DNA from: a virus
Direction: 5' to 3' (one strand)
IMG/VR virus record: IMGVR_UViG_3300049912_000046
Location: 1-33,737 of that record
DNA: 33,737 bases
Within the stretch, counting starts at the first letter, position 1. Each line of letters begins with the position of its first letter. The notes below the pieces were generated by a model, which searched no databases, was not told the origin of the DNA, and worked only from the letters and a program-made list of their open reading frames with translations. Shown here piece after piece: positions 1-5,706 of this stretch. The position numbers and the translations under genes are program-made.

Positions 1-363
1 GATATTGGCTATCACTTTGGAATTGAACAAATTGGCGCGATAAGCCCCCCCAACCCCCCTTTAGAAAAGGGGGGCGAGGGGGGATTTGAGATTTTAGTAG
101 GCCGGAACCTCGACCAGGAAGGCGCTCATTGTATTGGGATGAATCAGGAGGCCATCGGGATCTGCTTTATTGGAAATTTTGATGAAACCCCGGTTCCGTT
201 CGACCAGTGGAGGAAAGGCGTCGCCTTTGTGGCGAGCCTTTGCAAGATTTTTGATATTTTGCCTCAATTTATCGTCGGCCATCGGGACTATGCCCCAAAG
301 AGTTGTCCGGGGAAACTTTTTGATTTACGAATTTTTAGGAGTGATGTAGGAGGAAAACTATGA
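1..363 (+). CDS. N-acetylmuramoyl-L-alanine amidase (endolysin), 5' end outside window
   Basis: Partial gene: the frame is open from base 1 and the last 120 residues are present. It matches the T7-lysozyme/PGRP amidase fold (Amidase_2), which cuts the amide bond between N-acetylmuramic acid and L-alanine in peptidoglycan. Visible are DIGYHF (carrying the equivalent of catalytic Tyr46), GAHC, IGICFIGNF and the C-terminal GHRDYAPKSCPG, which supplies a zinc His, the catalytic Lys and the zinc Cys. The first zinc His should lie upstream of the window. Oddity: about 17 residues near 13-29 (SPPNPPLEKGGEGGF-like) are encoded by a palindromic C/G-run repeat inserted between two conserved strands without breaking the frame. 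The stop overlaps the next start by ATGA. It is probably the phage lysin of the lysis block. Confidence 0.9.
   Translation, partial: DIGYHFGIEQIGAISPPNPPLEKGGEGGFEILVGRNLDQEGAHCIGMNQEAIGICFIGNFDETPVPFDQWRKGVAFVASLCKIFDILPQFIVGHRDYAPKSCPGKLFDLRIFRSDVGGKL
37..88. repeat. C-run/G-run palindromic repeat inserted in frame in the amidase gene
   Basis: A CCCCCC-TTT arm is followed by an AAA-GGGGGG arm, with a second outer C7/G6 pair, giving a strong hairpin at about 44-84. It translates to a proline/glycine-rich linker lying between the IEQIG and FEILVGR segments that are contiguous in T7-lysozyme-type amidases. About 51 nt, a multiple of three, appear to be added. Confidence 0.8.
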
Positions 364-1070
364 AGAAGATCTTCGCCATAATGTTTTTAATCTTATTTCT
401 TTTTGTCTCCGTATCCAATGCCTCAGATTTTGAGTTCTGGTTCAGGGGAACCAAGGTGTATGAAGGGAACTGCTCAACAACGCCTCCGCCACCGCCCGCA
501 TCAACCTACACCGTAACGGTTTCGGTTGTCAATTCGGCAGGGGGTTCTGTTTCACCTACGAGCGTATCTGGAATTGCCCCCGGTGGTCAGGCAACCCTCA
601 GTGTTGCAATCAATTCCGGCTATGCGGCTTCGGTCTCTATAGGTAGTTTGTCAGGTAGTACCTGGACGATCACAAACGTCACTTCAAACCTTACCGCTAC
701 TATCACTTTTGCTCAATCAATTGCGGCTTGTCAGTCGGGTGATACTGACAAGCCCATAGCAAGAGAGTCAGCAGGGCCAGGGACTCTACACGTTTGCATC
801 CCCGCAGATACGCCGGCCCTATTAATTCAGGTGGTTGGCACGACAAACGAGACGGATGCTCAGTTCGCTTGGACATTTCCTGATGGGAGGGTATTTCCGA
901 CCGATCCCATTTTTGGGAAGATTCTCGGTACAGGGACTTACAGTGTGAGCTTGCGTGTGAGGAGCCAGTCAGCCCCAAGCCCAAACATTTCTGACCTGTA
1001 TATCCCACAGGGAAGGCATACGATGACGATAACCGGAACTATTAATGGATGGAAGGAAGTAGGCTTCTAA
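360..1070 (+). CDS. Secreted beta-rich protein with Sec signal peptide
   Basis: Start by ATGA overlap with the amidase stop and a good AGGAGG upstream. Residues 1-21 form a typical Sec signal (MKK, a hydrophobic core, then SNAS), so the protein should leave the cytoplasm. Mature part: residues about 38-45 are a Thr/Pro-rich stretch, about 49-120 look like a bacterial surface repeat (VTVSVVNSAGGSVSP, as in InlB-B/'Flg_new'-type repeats), and the C-terminal part is beta-rich (FAWTFPDGRVF, SVSLRV) and resembles an Ig-like or PKD-like domain. Function unknown. Its place in the lysis block and its signal suggest an envelope or surface protein, such as a lysogenic conversion factor, rather than a virion part. 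I recognise no enzyme motif. Confidence 0.75.
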   Translation: MKKIFAIMFLILFLFVSVSNASDFEFWFRGTKVYEGNCSTTPPPPPASTYTVTVSVVNSAGGSVSPTSVSGIAPGGQATLSVAINSGYAASVSIGSLSGSTWTITNVTSNLTATITFAQSIAACQSGDTDKPIARESAGPGTLHVCIPADTPALLIQVVGTTNETDAQFAWTFPDGRVFPTDPIFGKILGTGTYSVSLRVRSQSAPSPNISDLYIPQGRHTMTITGTINGWKEVGF

Positions 1071-1087
1071 AGAAAGGAGGTGAGAGC

Positions 1088-1276
1088 ATGAGGACGGTAA
1101 CTCTAATATTTGGGAATGACAAGAATTTGGTGATCTTTGCAGTGCTTGTCATTGTAGTCTATTCCGTCTATATGCTTGGGATAGATGCTAAAGAGATCGC
1201 CAGTAATGCCCTTTCAGGTCTGTTTGGAATAGCAGTAGGGCAAAAAATTAGCCAAGAACCAGTGGTGAATCCATGA
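1088..1276 (+). CDS. Small single-span membrane protein (possible holin-like)
   Basis: 62 residues from ATG at 1088, chosen over the in-frame ATG at 1049 because a near-perfect ribosome site (AAAGGAGGTGAG, 1072-1083) sits 4 nt upstream. One strong transmembrane segment spans residues about 11-29 (LVIFAVLVIVVYSVYMLG), followed by an amphipathic stretch rich in Ala/Gly/Leu. Size, topology and position next to the amidase fit a holin or other lysis membrane protein, but many phage membrane proteins look like this and no family motif is visible. The stop overlaps the phosphoesterase start by ATGA, so the two are probably translationally coupled. Confidence 0.65.
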   Translation: MRTVTLIFGNDKNLVIFAVLVIVVYSVYMLGIDAKEIASNALSGLFGIAVGQKISQEPVVNP

Positions 1277-1959
1277 CCATTCAGGATCATCTTGACAAAC
1301 TTTTTAAAGAAAGCCAGCGAATCAAGATCGGGAAGGCTATCATCATTGGTGATCTTCACCTCGGGGTGCGGGATAACGCTGATGACTTCGATGGGCATGA
1401 CGTACTCTTTTTTAATTCGATTTTTCCCTATATAAAACCAGAGTGTTCTCTCCTCCTCGGCGGAGACATAACTGACGATTGGGAAAATCCTGACCGATCA
1501 AAGATTAAAGCTCAGTATCCTGCCGTCTGGAAGATTTTAGAACTGGGGGATTACCAGATCCAAGGTAACCATGATCCCGATCCTACCCTTCCTATGGCCT
1601 ATATTCTTGTTCTCAATTCTGGCAAAGAAGTCCTTTGGACCCACGGGCACGTGGGGGACTTCTTTAATTATCAGGCCTCGTGGTTAGGAAAGTTTTTTGT
1701 CCGCCATATTTGGCGCAATCTTCAACTCACAGGGGTATTTAAAGATCCTACCACGGCCACGGTCAGGAATCTTGGGAAGCATGAAGCCACAAAATTGGCT
1801 TTTTTGGATTGGGCACAAACCAGAAAAAGAGAGGTGATTTTTCATCATACCCACTTTGCCACTGATGGGCCAAGCTGGAACGCTGGATCGTGGGTAGGGT
1901 TAGGAGGTCAAGCCATCTTAATTGATGGAGACAAAATTGAGGTAAAAAATTTTACATAG
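1273..1959 (+). CDS. Calcineurin-like metallophosphoesterase
   Basis: 228 residues with the ordered metal-binding motifs of the family: GDLHLG (D27, H29), GGDITDD (about 64-70), GNHDP (about 98-102), HGH (about 124-126) and HHTH (about 190). These bind two divalent metals and hydrolyse phosphomono- or diesters. The substrate cannot be read from the sequence. Phages carry such enzymes as protein/nucleotide phosphatases or as RNA/DNA end-processing enzymes. The late WNAGSW element is common near the C-terminus of small metallophosphoesterases. It is coupled to the upstream membrane protein by ATGA and lies in the lysis block, so an envelope-related substrate such as a lipid or sugar phosphate is possible but unproven. 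Confidence 0.88.
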   Translation: MTIQDHLDKLFKESQRIKIGKAIIIGDLHLGVRDNADDFDGHDVLFFNSIFPYIKPECSLLLGGDITDDWENPDRSKIKAQYPAVWKILELGDYQIQGNHDPDPTLPMAYILVLNSGKEVLWTHGHVGDFFNYQASWLGKFFVRHIWRNLQLTGVFKDPTTATVRNLGKHEATKLAFLDWAQTRKREVIFHHTHFATDGPSWNAGSWVGLGGQAILIDGDKIEVKNFT

Positions 1960-1968
1960 GAGGTCTAT

Positions 1969-2427
1969 ATGAAAACAATAGGATTTACACTAATCGAATT
2001 GCTCTTAGTTGTTGTGATTATGTTAACCCTGGTGAGTTGCGCTTCCATGAATGCAACCCAGTTGATCCAATATGATGTCCAGAATGCTGCTTTTACGAGG
2101 GCCACGGCTCGACAAATTGGCTCGACCTGGGCATTGAATAGCGGATTCCTTACTCCCGCCCTACAGGATTTGAAGGGCTTTATCGCCTGTAATTGCGAAC
2201 AGGATCTCAAAACACTTGATACTATTGCTGCGAAATGTCAGAAGCGAGATGCCAATGGCCTTCTAACCTGCGAGGAATTAAACGATAACGACTGCGGGAA
2301 AATTGTTTACTACTGGGGCAAAACCTGGGGAGCGATTGTAAAATCGGGAACGGATAAAATTCTTCAAACATTCTTTCCATCCGTCTTGGCTAAGATATTG
2401 CCCTATGTAACGGCGCTGGGATTATAA
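1969..2427 (+). CDS. Exported protein with combined prepilin-like and lipobox leader
   Basis: 152 residues; AGGAGG (1959-1964) lies just upstream. The N-terminus reads MKTIG then FTLIELLLVVVIMLTL, an almost canonical type IV prepilin signal (cleavage after G5, Glu at mature +5). It is followed directly by LVSC, a valid lipobox with C24. The first would be cut by prepilin peptidase, the second by signal peptidase II. The rest is a soluble domain with Cys pairs (CNC, about 75; CQK, CEE, NDNDC) and an amphipathic C-terminus. As a lipoprotein next to lysis genes it could be an o-spanin-like or exclusion protein. As a pseudopilin it would be unexpected in a phage. The function is unknown. Confidence 0.75.
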   Translation: MKTIGFTLIELLLVVVIMLTLVSCASMNATQLIQYDVQNAAFTRATARQIGSTWALNSGFLTPALQDLKGFIACNCEQDLKTLDTIAAKCQKRDANGLLTCEELNDNDCGKIVYYWGKTWGAIVKSGTDKILQTFFPSVLAKILPYVTALGL

Positions 2428-2535
2428 AAGAAGGGACACTTCCCAATTTTTAACCTTTCGAAAAAATTAGAAATGACAAAAATTGGGAGGTGTCCCCAGA
2501 TTGATAAAAATATGGAAAGTGTCCCTGGGTAGATT
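2428..2535. repeat. REP-like hairpin repeat (GGGACACTTCCC family)
   Basis: The arms GGGACACTTCCCAATTTT and AAAATTGGGAGGTGTCCC are complementary except for one G-T position, and a further half-unit (ATGGAAAGTGTCCC) follows. Related copies lie at 19113-19192 and as a half-site at 32554-32575. This style is typical of REP elements moved by RAYT-type Y1 transposases in host genomes (inference). The spacer ends just before the next start codon. Confidence 0.8.
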
Positions 2536-2862
2536 ATGGAACAGCTTATTCAAAAAGGATTTAGTTCTTTGATTGATTGGGGGCCGGGAATGCTCATCGC
2601 GGCCCTGATGCTTTACGGACTTTTTCGATTAATTAAAAGCATTGGAATCAAGATCGTTGAAGCACTTGAAAAGCCATCTGGGGCATTGAGCCAACAGGCA
2701 AATAGCATGGACCGCCTGACCAATGCGATCCATAACTATATTGAAAGAGATCTCTCAGAGCATCGGGAGATCATTCTACTACAAAAAATTATTCTCAATA
2801 AGGTCGAGAAATTATCCCTAAGAGGAGAGAAAGATGACGGATCCCAAAAAAGAGAGATATAG
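2536..2862 (+). CDS. Membrane-anchored coiled-coil protein (Mu gp25/DUF2730-like by position)
   Basis: 108 residues. A transmembrane segment at about 17-34 (GPGMLIAALMLYGLFRLI) is followed by a long charged helical part (about 45-95) that looks like a coiled coil. Mu-like phages carry such a protein (gp25, DUF2730) shortly before the terminase genes, and both size and topology agree, but the sequence alone does not prove membership. A holin or i-spanin role is an alternative because the lysis block is adjacent. No strong ribosome site is visible because the repeat abuts the start. The 3' end overlaps the next gene by 29 bp. Confidence 0.65.
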   Translation: MEQLIQKGFSSLIDWGPGMLIAALMLYGLFRLIKSIGIKIVEALEKPSGALSQQANSMDRLTNAIHNYIERDLSEHREIILLQKIILNKVEKLSLRGEKDDGSQKREI

Positions 2863-3136
2863 GCAAATCCGGGGGACGATCCTAAGCCTTCTCGCCCATC
2901 AGCACCCCGGGCCACTTGAGATAAGAGAAATCCTTTTTCTCCTCGATGATCTGGGATTGCCCACCAGGGAAGAAGAGCTCAGAAGTCATCTCTCCTATCT
3001 CGAGGAAAAAATGGAGATCAAGATGGAAGAGCGAATAGCGGGAGGCATTAAGAGGGAAATGGCGCGGATCACCGCCGTTGGTCTCGATATACTCGATAAA
3101 TTCACAAAAGACATTGGGGTCAACGTCGAATTCTAA
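2834..3136 (+). CDS. Small helical protein, Mu gp26-like position, possible winged helix
   Basis: 100 residues, start supported by GGAGAGAAAG six bases upstream. Predominantly helical: residues about 8-55 read like a winged-helix core (IRGTILSLLAHQ, then LEIREILFLLDDLG, then EELRSHLSYLEEKM), followed by a charged helix and a short tail. In Mu-like phages a protein of this size (gp26) sits between gp25 and the small terminase gene, and similar proteins resemble winged-helix regulators. The role is unknown. It is cytoplasmic, with no signal or membrane segment. It overlaps the upstream gene by 29 bp, so they are probably cotranslated. Confidence 0.7.
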   Translation: MTDPKKERYRQIRGTILSLLAHQHPGPLEIREILFLLDDLGLPTREEELRSHLSYLEEKMEIKMEERIAGGIKREMARITAVGLDILDKFTKDIGVNVEF

Positions 3137-3172
3137 TAATTGGCTAATGGCTAATAGCTAATGGCCGATGGC
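3137..3172. repeat. Short tandem spacer (GGCTAATGGCTAATAGC type)
   Basis: Degenerate tandem units of about 9 bp (TTGGCTAATGGCTAATAGCTAATGG) fill the gap between two genes. This is one of several unrelated families of repetitive spacers in the window. Confidence 0.6.
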
Positions 3173-3183
3173 AAAGAACAAAC

Positions 3184-3381
3184 ATGGAAATTAAGAAAAC
3201 CCTCAAGGAGATGGAAGACGAAGCCAAGGAAAAATATATGGCCAAACTTCTTTTCCAAAAAGACGGAAAAACTTATGTCACCTTTCATGAGCCGGGATCA
3301 ACTATCCAGTCTCAGGATGGGAAGATCTACCGGATCTCAGAAGATGGGTCTTTGAGGAGGATCAAGACAGGGGGAAAATGA
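3184..3381 (+). CDS. Small hypothetical protein
   Basis: 65 residues, unrecognised. The N-terminal 22 residues are strongly charged and helical (KKTLKEMEDEAKEKYMAK). The rest reads as alternating short beta strands (GKTYVTFHEPGSTIQS, GKIYRISEDGSLRRI), suggesting a small domain with a helix packed on a beta hairpin. No Cys, signal or membrane segment. The start has no clear ribosome site, but the stop overlaps the next ATG by 4 bp (ATGA), which supports it as a real member of the operon. Confidence 0.6.
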   Translation: MEIKKTLKEMEDEAKEKYMAKLLFQKDGKTYVTFHEPGSTIQSQDGKIYRISEDGSLRRIKTGGK

Positions 3382-3614
3382 AACTCAAAAAAGCGGAAGA
3401 TATCGCAAAAAAATTGGGGATTGCCGAGAAGACCTTACTCGAGTGGAGAAGTTTCGGAATGCCCTGGGTGAAAATCGGGAAATCGGTCTTCATTCTTGAG
3501 GATAGTTTCATCCGCTGGGCCAAAGATCACGAAATATCCCCTAATGCACAGGATGCGCCAGGAGAAGACTTTTTCGGGCAGTCAATGGATAAGGTCATAC
3601 CCCCGAAAAGTTGA
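3378..3614 (+). CDS. Small helix-turn-helix DNA-binding protein (excisionase/MerR-like)
   Basis: 78 residues. Residues 1-50 fit the short winged helix-turn-helix seen in excisionase and 'helix-turn-helix 17' families: KAEDIAKKLGIAEKTLLEWR (recognition helix region) then GMPWVKIGKSVFILEDSFIRWA, where the strand pair is the wing. The C-terminal 25 residues look disordered. It sits just before the small terminase gene and a repeat-rich interval (3615-3708). It could be a DNA-binding packaging accessory or a local regulator. An excisionase is less likely so far from any integrase. Confidence 0.75.
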   Translation: MKLKKAEDIAKKLGIAEKTLLEWRSFGMPWVKIGKSVFILEDSFIRWAKDHEISPNAQDAPGEDFFGQSMDKVIPPKS

Positions 3615-3708
3615 TCCGTTTGGGCACCCTTTGGGTATCCTTTGGGGCTGTTTGGATATCCTTTCAAACGGAAGGTTCGACATCAGTGATTGAAAATGGG
3701 CTTTTTTA
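3615..3708. repeat. Iterated TTTGGGTATCC repeats inside an inverted repeat, before the terminase gene
   Basis: An 8-bp inverted repeat (TCCGTTTG at 3615-3622, CAAACGGA at 3665-3672) encloses three degenerate copies of an ATCCTTTGGG-like unit. It may be another spacer family. Its position directly upstream of the small terminase gene also makes it a candidate packaging (pac/cos) or regulatory site. Confidence 0.55.
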
Positions 3709-4185
3709 ATGCGGAAACCAGAGAAACTAAAGAAACCAGAAAAACCAAACAAACGAGAGAAACGAGAGTATTCGATGGAGGTTCGGGAGACGGCCTCCAA
3801 CCTTTATGTATATCGGCAAAAAACTTATGAGGAGATTTCAAAAATTACCGGCGTCTCAGTTCCGCAACTTTTGCGATGGGGCGCCCAGGAAGATTGGCGG
3901 GGTCAAAAGTTCACCCAGGTCAAAAAGAGGGTCGATTATCGAAAAAATCTCTATACGCTTCGCGATAAGATTCTTGAGAGTGCAATGGCATCTACTGATC
4001 CTCAAACCGTCCATGCACTGGCAAATCTTCAGAGGATCATTGACTCCGAAGAGAAGATGAAACCCGTGGAGGATCTGCCCGTGGATCCGGAGAGGAAAAT
4101 CGGGCTTTCCGAAGAAACGCTGGCGAAGATCAAAGAAGAAATCTATGGAATCTCTGTAAAGAAAAATGGGGAGATAGGGAAATAG
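3709..4185 (+). CDS. Terminase small subunit
   Basis: 158 residues from 3709, or 136 from the in-frame ATG at 3775. The core has a helix-turn-helix (YRQKTYEEISKITGVSVPQ, about residues 36-54, then LLRWGAQEDWRG) typical of phage small terminases, followed by long helices for oligomerisation. It would recognise the packaging site and load the large subunit. The first 22 codons (KPEKLKKPEKPNKREKRE) come from a GAAACCAGA-type tandem repeat and no ribosome site precedes 3709, so the ancestral start may be 3775. The C-terminal KKNGEIGK also derives from a GGGAGATAGGG-type repeat. The large terminase follows directly. Confidence 0.82.
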   Translation: MRKPEKLKKPEKPNKREKREYSMEVRETASNLYVYRQKTYEEISKITGVSVPQLLRWGAQEDWRGQKFTQVKKRVDYRKNLYTLRDKILESAMASTDPQTVHALANLQRIIDSEEKMKPVEDLPVDPERKIGLSEETLAKIKEEIYGISVKKNGEIGK

Positions 4186-4197
4186 GGTGATGGGGAG
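4161..4197. repeat. GGGGAGATAGGGAAATAGGG tandem spacer at the terminase gene junction
   Basis: A degenerate 8-9 bp tandem covers the end of the small terminase gene and the start of the large one. The same type recurs at 5671-5706 at the next gene boundary. Confidence 0.65.
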
Positions 4198-5671
4198 AAA
4201 AAAAATAACTCCGAACTCCGAACTCCAAACTCCGAACTTCAAGGCACCTGCGGTGCCATTGACGCTCTATCAGAAGCGATGGGTTGAGGATGGTGCCCGC
4301 TTCAAAATCGGTCGGGTGACGCGCCAGGGTGGGAAAACCTTTGAAGCCACTCTCGAGGCCGTGCTCGATTGTCATGAGCACAAGGTCCTCTGGGTCTGTC
4401 TCTCCCGCGGCGAGCGGCAATCGAAAGAACTAATCGCCCAGGCCAAGGTCCATGCCAAGGCGATAGGTGCCGCCGTGGAAGAACTCGAATCGACATTCAA
4501 GGGCGAAGATGCCGAATATAAGATGTTAGAGATCGTCTTCTCTAATGGGTCGCGCATCATCGGCCTTCCAGCCAATCCTGATACGGCCCGTGGCTGGAGT
4601 GGAAATATTCTACTTGATGAATTCGCCCTCCACAAAGACAGCCGGGCCATCTGGCGTGCGCTATTCCCGACCATTACCCGGGGCTACAAGATCCGGATCA
4701 TCTCGACCCCATTCGGAAAGAAAAATAAATTCTATGAACTCTGCACGGAAGATAATGGGTACTCGAAACATCTCGTACCTATCGCAAAGGCCATTCAGGA
4801 GGGCCTCATATTAAAAGATGAGAACGGCAAACCTTCAACGATCGAAGCCCTCAAAAAAGCCTTCGGGGATGACGAAGGATGGGCACAGGAATATGATGTC
4901 GAATTCATCGATGAGGCAACAGCCTGGCTGACCTACGAGCTGATTGCGACAGTCGAAAGCGACGAGGCCGACTTCATGCCCACCTGGCTTATTCCAATAA
5001 TCAAAGATGCGGAGGAGGCCTACAAAATTTACAAAAAGACAAAGATCGCCCCTCCTCCCCTTAAAGACTATCCCGATATCGATGGTGATCTCTATGTTGG
5101 GTTTGATGTAGCACGGAGAAGGGATCTTTCTATCATCTGGCTTGACGAGTATAAAAACAATATCGCCTGGACACGCGCAGTAATTGAACTTTCAAAGGCG
5201 CCTTTTTTTGTACAGAGGCGAATCATGTTCTGGTTACTCGGCCATCCAAAGACACGGCGGGCCTGCATTGACAAAACGGGACTCGGGGAAAACATCGCCG
5301 AAGATTGCATTGATTTTTATGGAGAGTACAAGGTCGAGGGTGTCGACTTCACGGTAGCCAACAAGGAGGCACTGGCCACGGGACTTAAGAAGAACTTCGA
5401 AGATCTCCAGTCGCGGATCCCAATGGCTCAGGCAATTAGAAATTCTCTGCACAGCGTAAAAAAATATGAGACAAGCACCGGTCATTTCCGGTTTGATGCT
5501 GACAAAACCGAGGAGACCGGCCATGCCGATCACTTCTGGGCCAAAGGGCTGGCGACGCAGGCAGCCAGCCAGCCGATAGGCGTCATCGAATTCAAAACCT
5601 CCGGCGATAAGCGCACTTTCACGGAGATGGATAGTTATATGCCGCACAGCCGCAAGGCGGTAAATTACTGA
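4190..5671 (+). CDS. Terminase large subunit (Mu gp28-like)
   Basis: 493 residues from ATG 4190 (a GTG at 4187 is also in frame). ATPase half: variant Walker A RVTRQGGKT (about 42-50), Walker B ILLDEF (about 139-144), coupling motif ISTP (about 170). Nuclease half of the RNase H fold: FDVARRRDLS (about 304-313) with the first metal Asp, and HADHFWAKGLA (about 446-456) with the last metal Asp. It packages DNA into the prohead by ATP hydrolysis and cuts at headful or cos ends. Length and motif order match Mu-type large terminases. Oddity: residues 9-17 (NSELQTPNF) are encoded by an AACTCCGAACTCC spacer repeat that has joined the reading frame. Confidence 0.93.
   Translation: MGRKKITPNSELQTPNFKAPAVPLTLYQKRWVEDGARFKIGRVTRQGGKTFEATLEAVLDCHEHKVLWVCLSRGERQSKELIAQAKVHAKAIGAAVEELESTFKGEDAEYKMLEIVFSNGSRIIGLPANPDTARGWSGNILLDEFALHKDSRAIWRALFPTITRGYKIRIISTPFGKKNKFYELCTEDNGYSKHLVPIAKAIQEGLILKDENGKPSTIEALKKAFGDDEGWAQEYDVEFIDEATAWLTYELIATVESDEADFMPTWLIPIIKDAEEAYKIYKKTKIAPPPLKDYPDIDGDLYVGFDVARRRDLSIIWLDEYKNNIAWTRAVIELSKAPFFVQRRIMFWLLGHPKTRRACIDKTGLGENIAEDCIDFYGEYKVEGVDFTVANKEALATGLKKNFEDLQSRIPMAQAIRNSLHSVKKYETSTGHFRFDADKTEETGHADHFWAKGLATQAASQPIGVIEFKTSGDKRTFTEMDSYMPHSRKAVNY
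4205..4257. repeat. AACTCCGAACTCC tandem repeat plus hairpin, in frame in the large terminase
   Basis: Tandem CTCCGAA units (4208-4240) precede a perfect hairpin GGCACC-TGC-GGTGCC (4243-4257). The stretch encodes the non-conserved N-terminus of the terminase. The same CTCCGAA motif recurs intergenically at 17256-17327. Confidence 0.7.
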
Positions 5672-5706
5672 TAGGGGGATGGGGAAATGGGGAAATGGGG
5701 AGATGA
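5671..5706. repeat. GGGGAAATGGGGAAATGGGG tandem at the protease start
   Basis: Degenerate 9-bp G-rich tandem offering several ATG codons in two frames. It matches the type at 4161-4197 and supplies the first codons of the protease gene. Confidence 0.65.

Noticed and set aside
703-1008. Open frame on the minus strand (101 residues)
   Set aside because: It lies wholly inside the exported-protein gene, has no ribosome site and has biased, implausible composition. The same applies to most other minus-strand frames, such as 5234-5857, 6316-6996, 7494-8255, 9362-9976 and 22007-22624.
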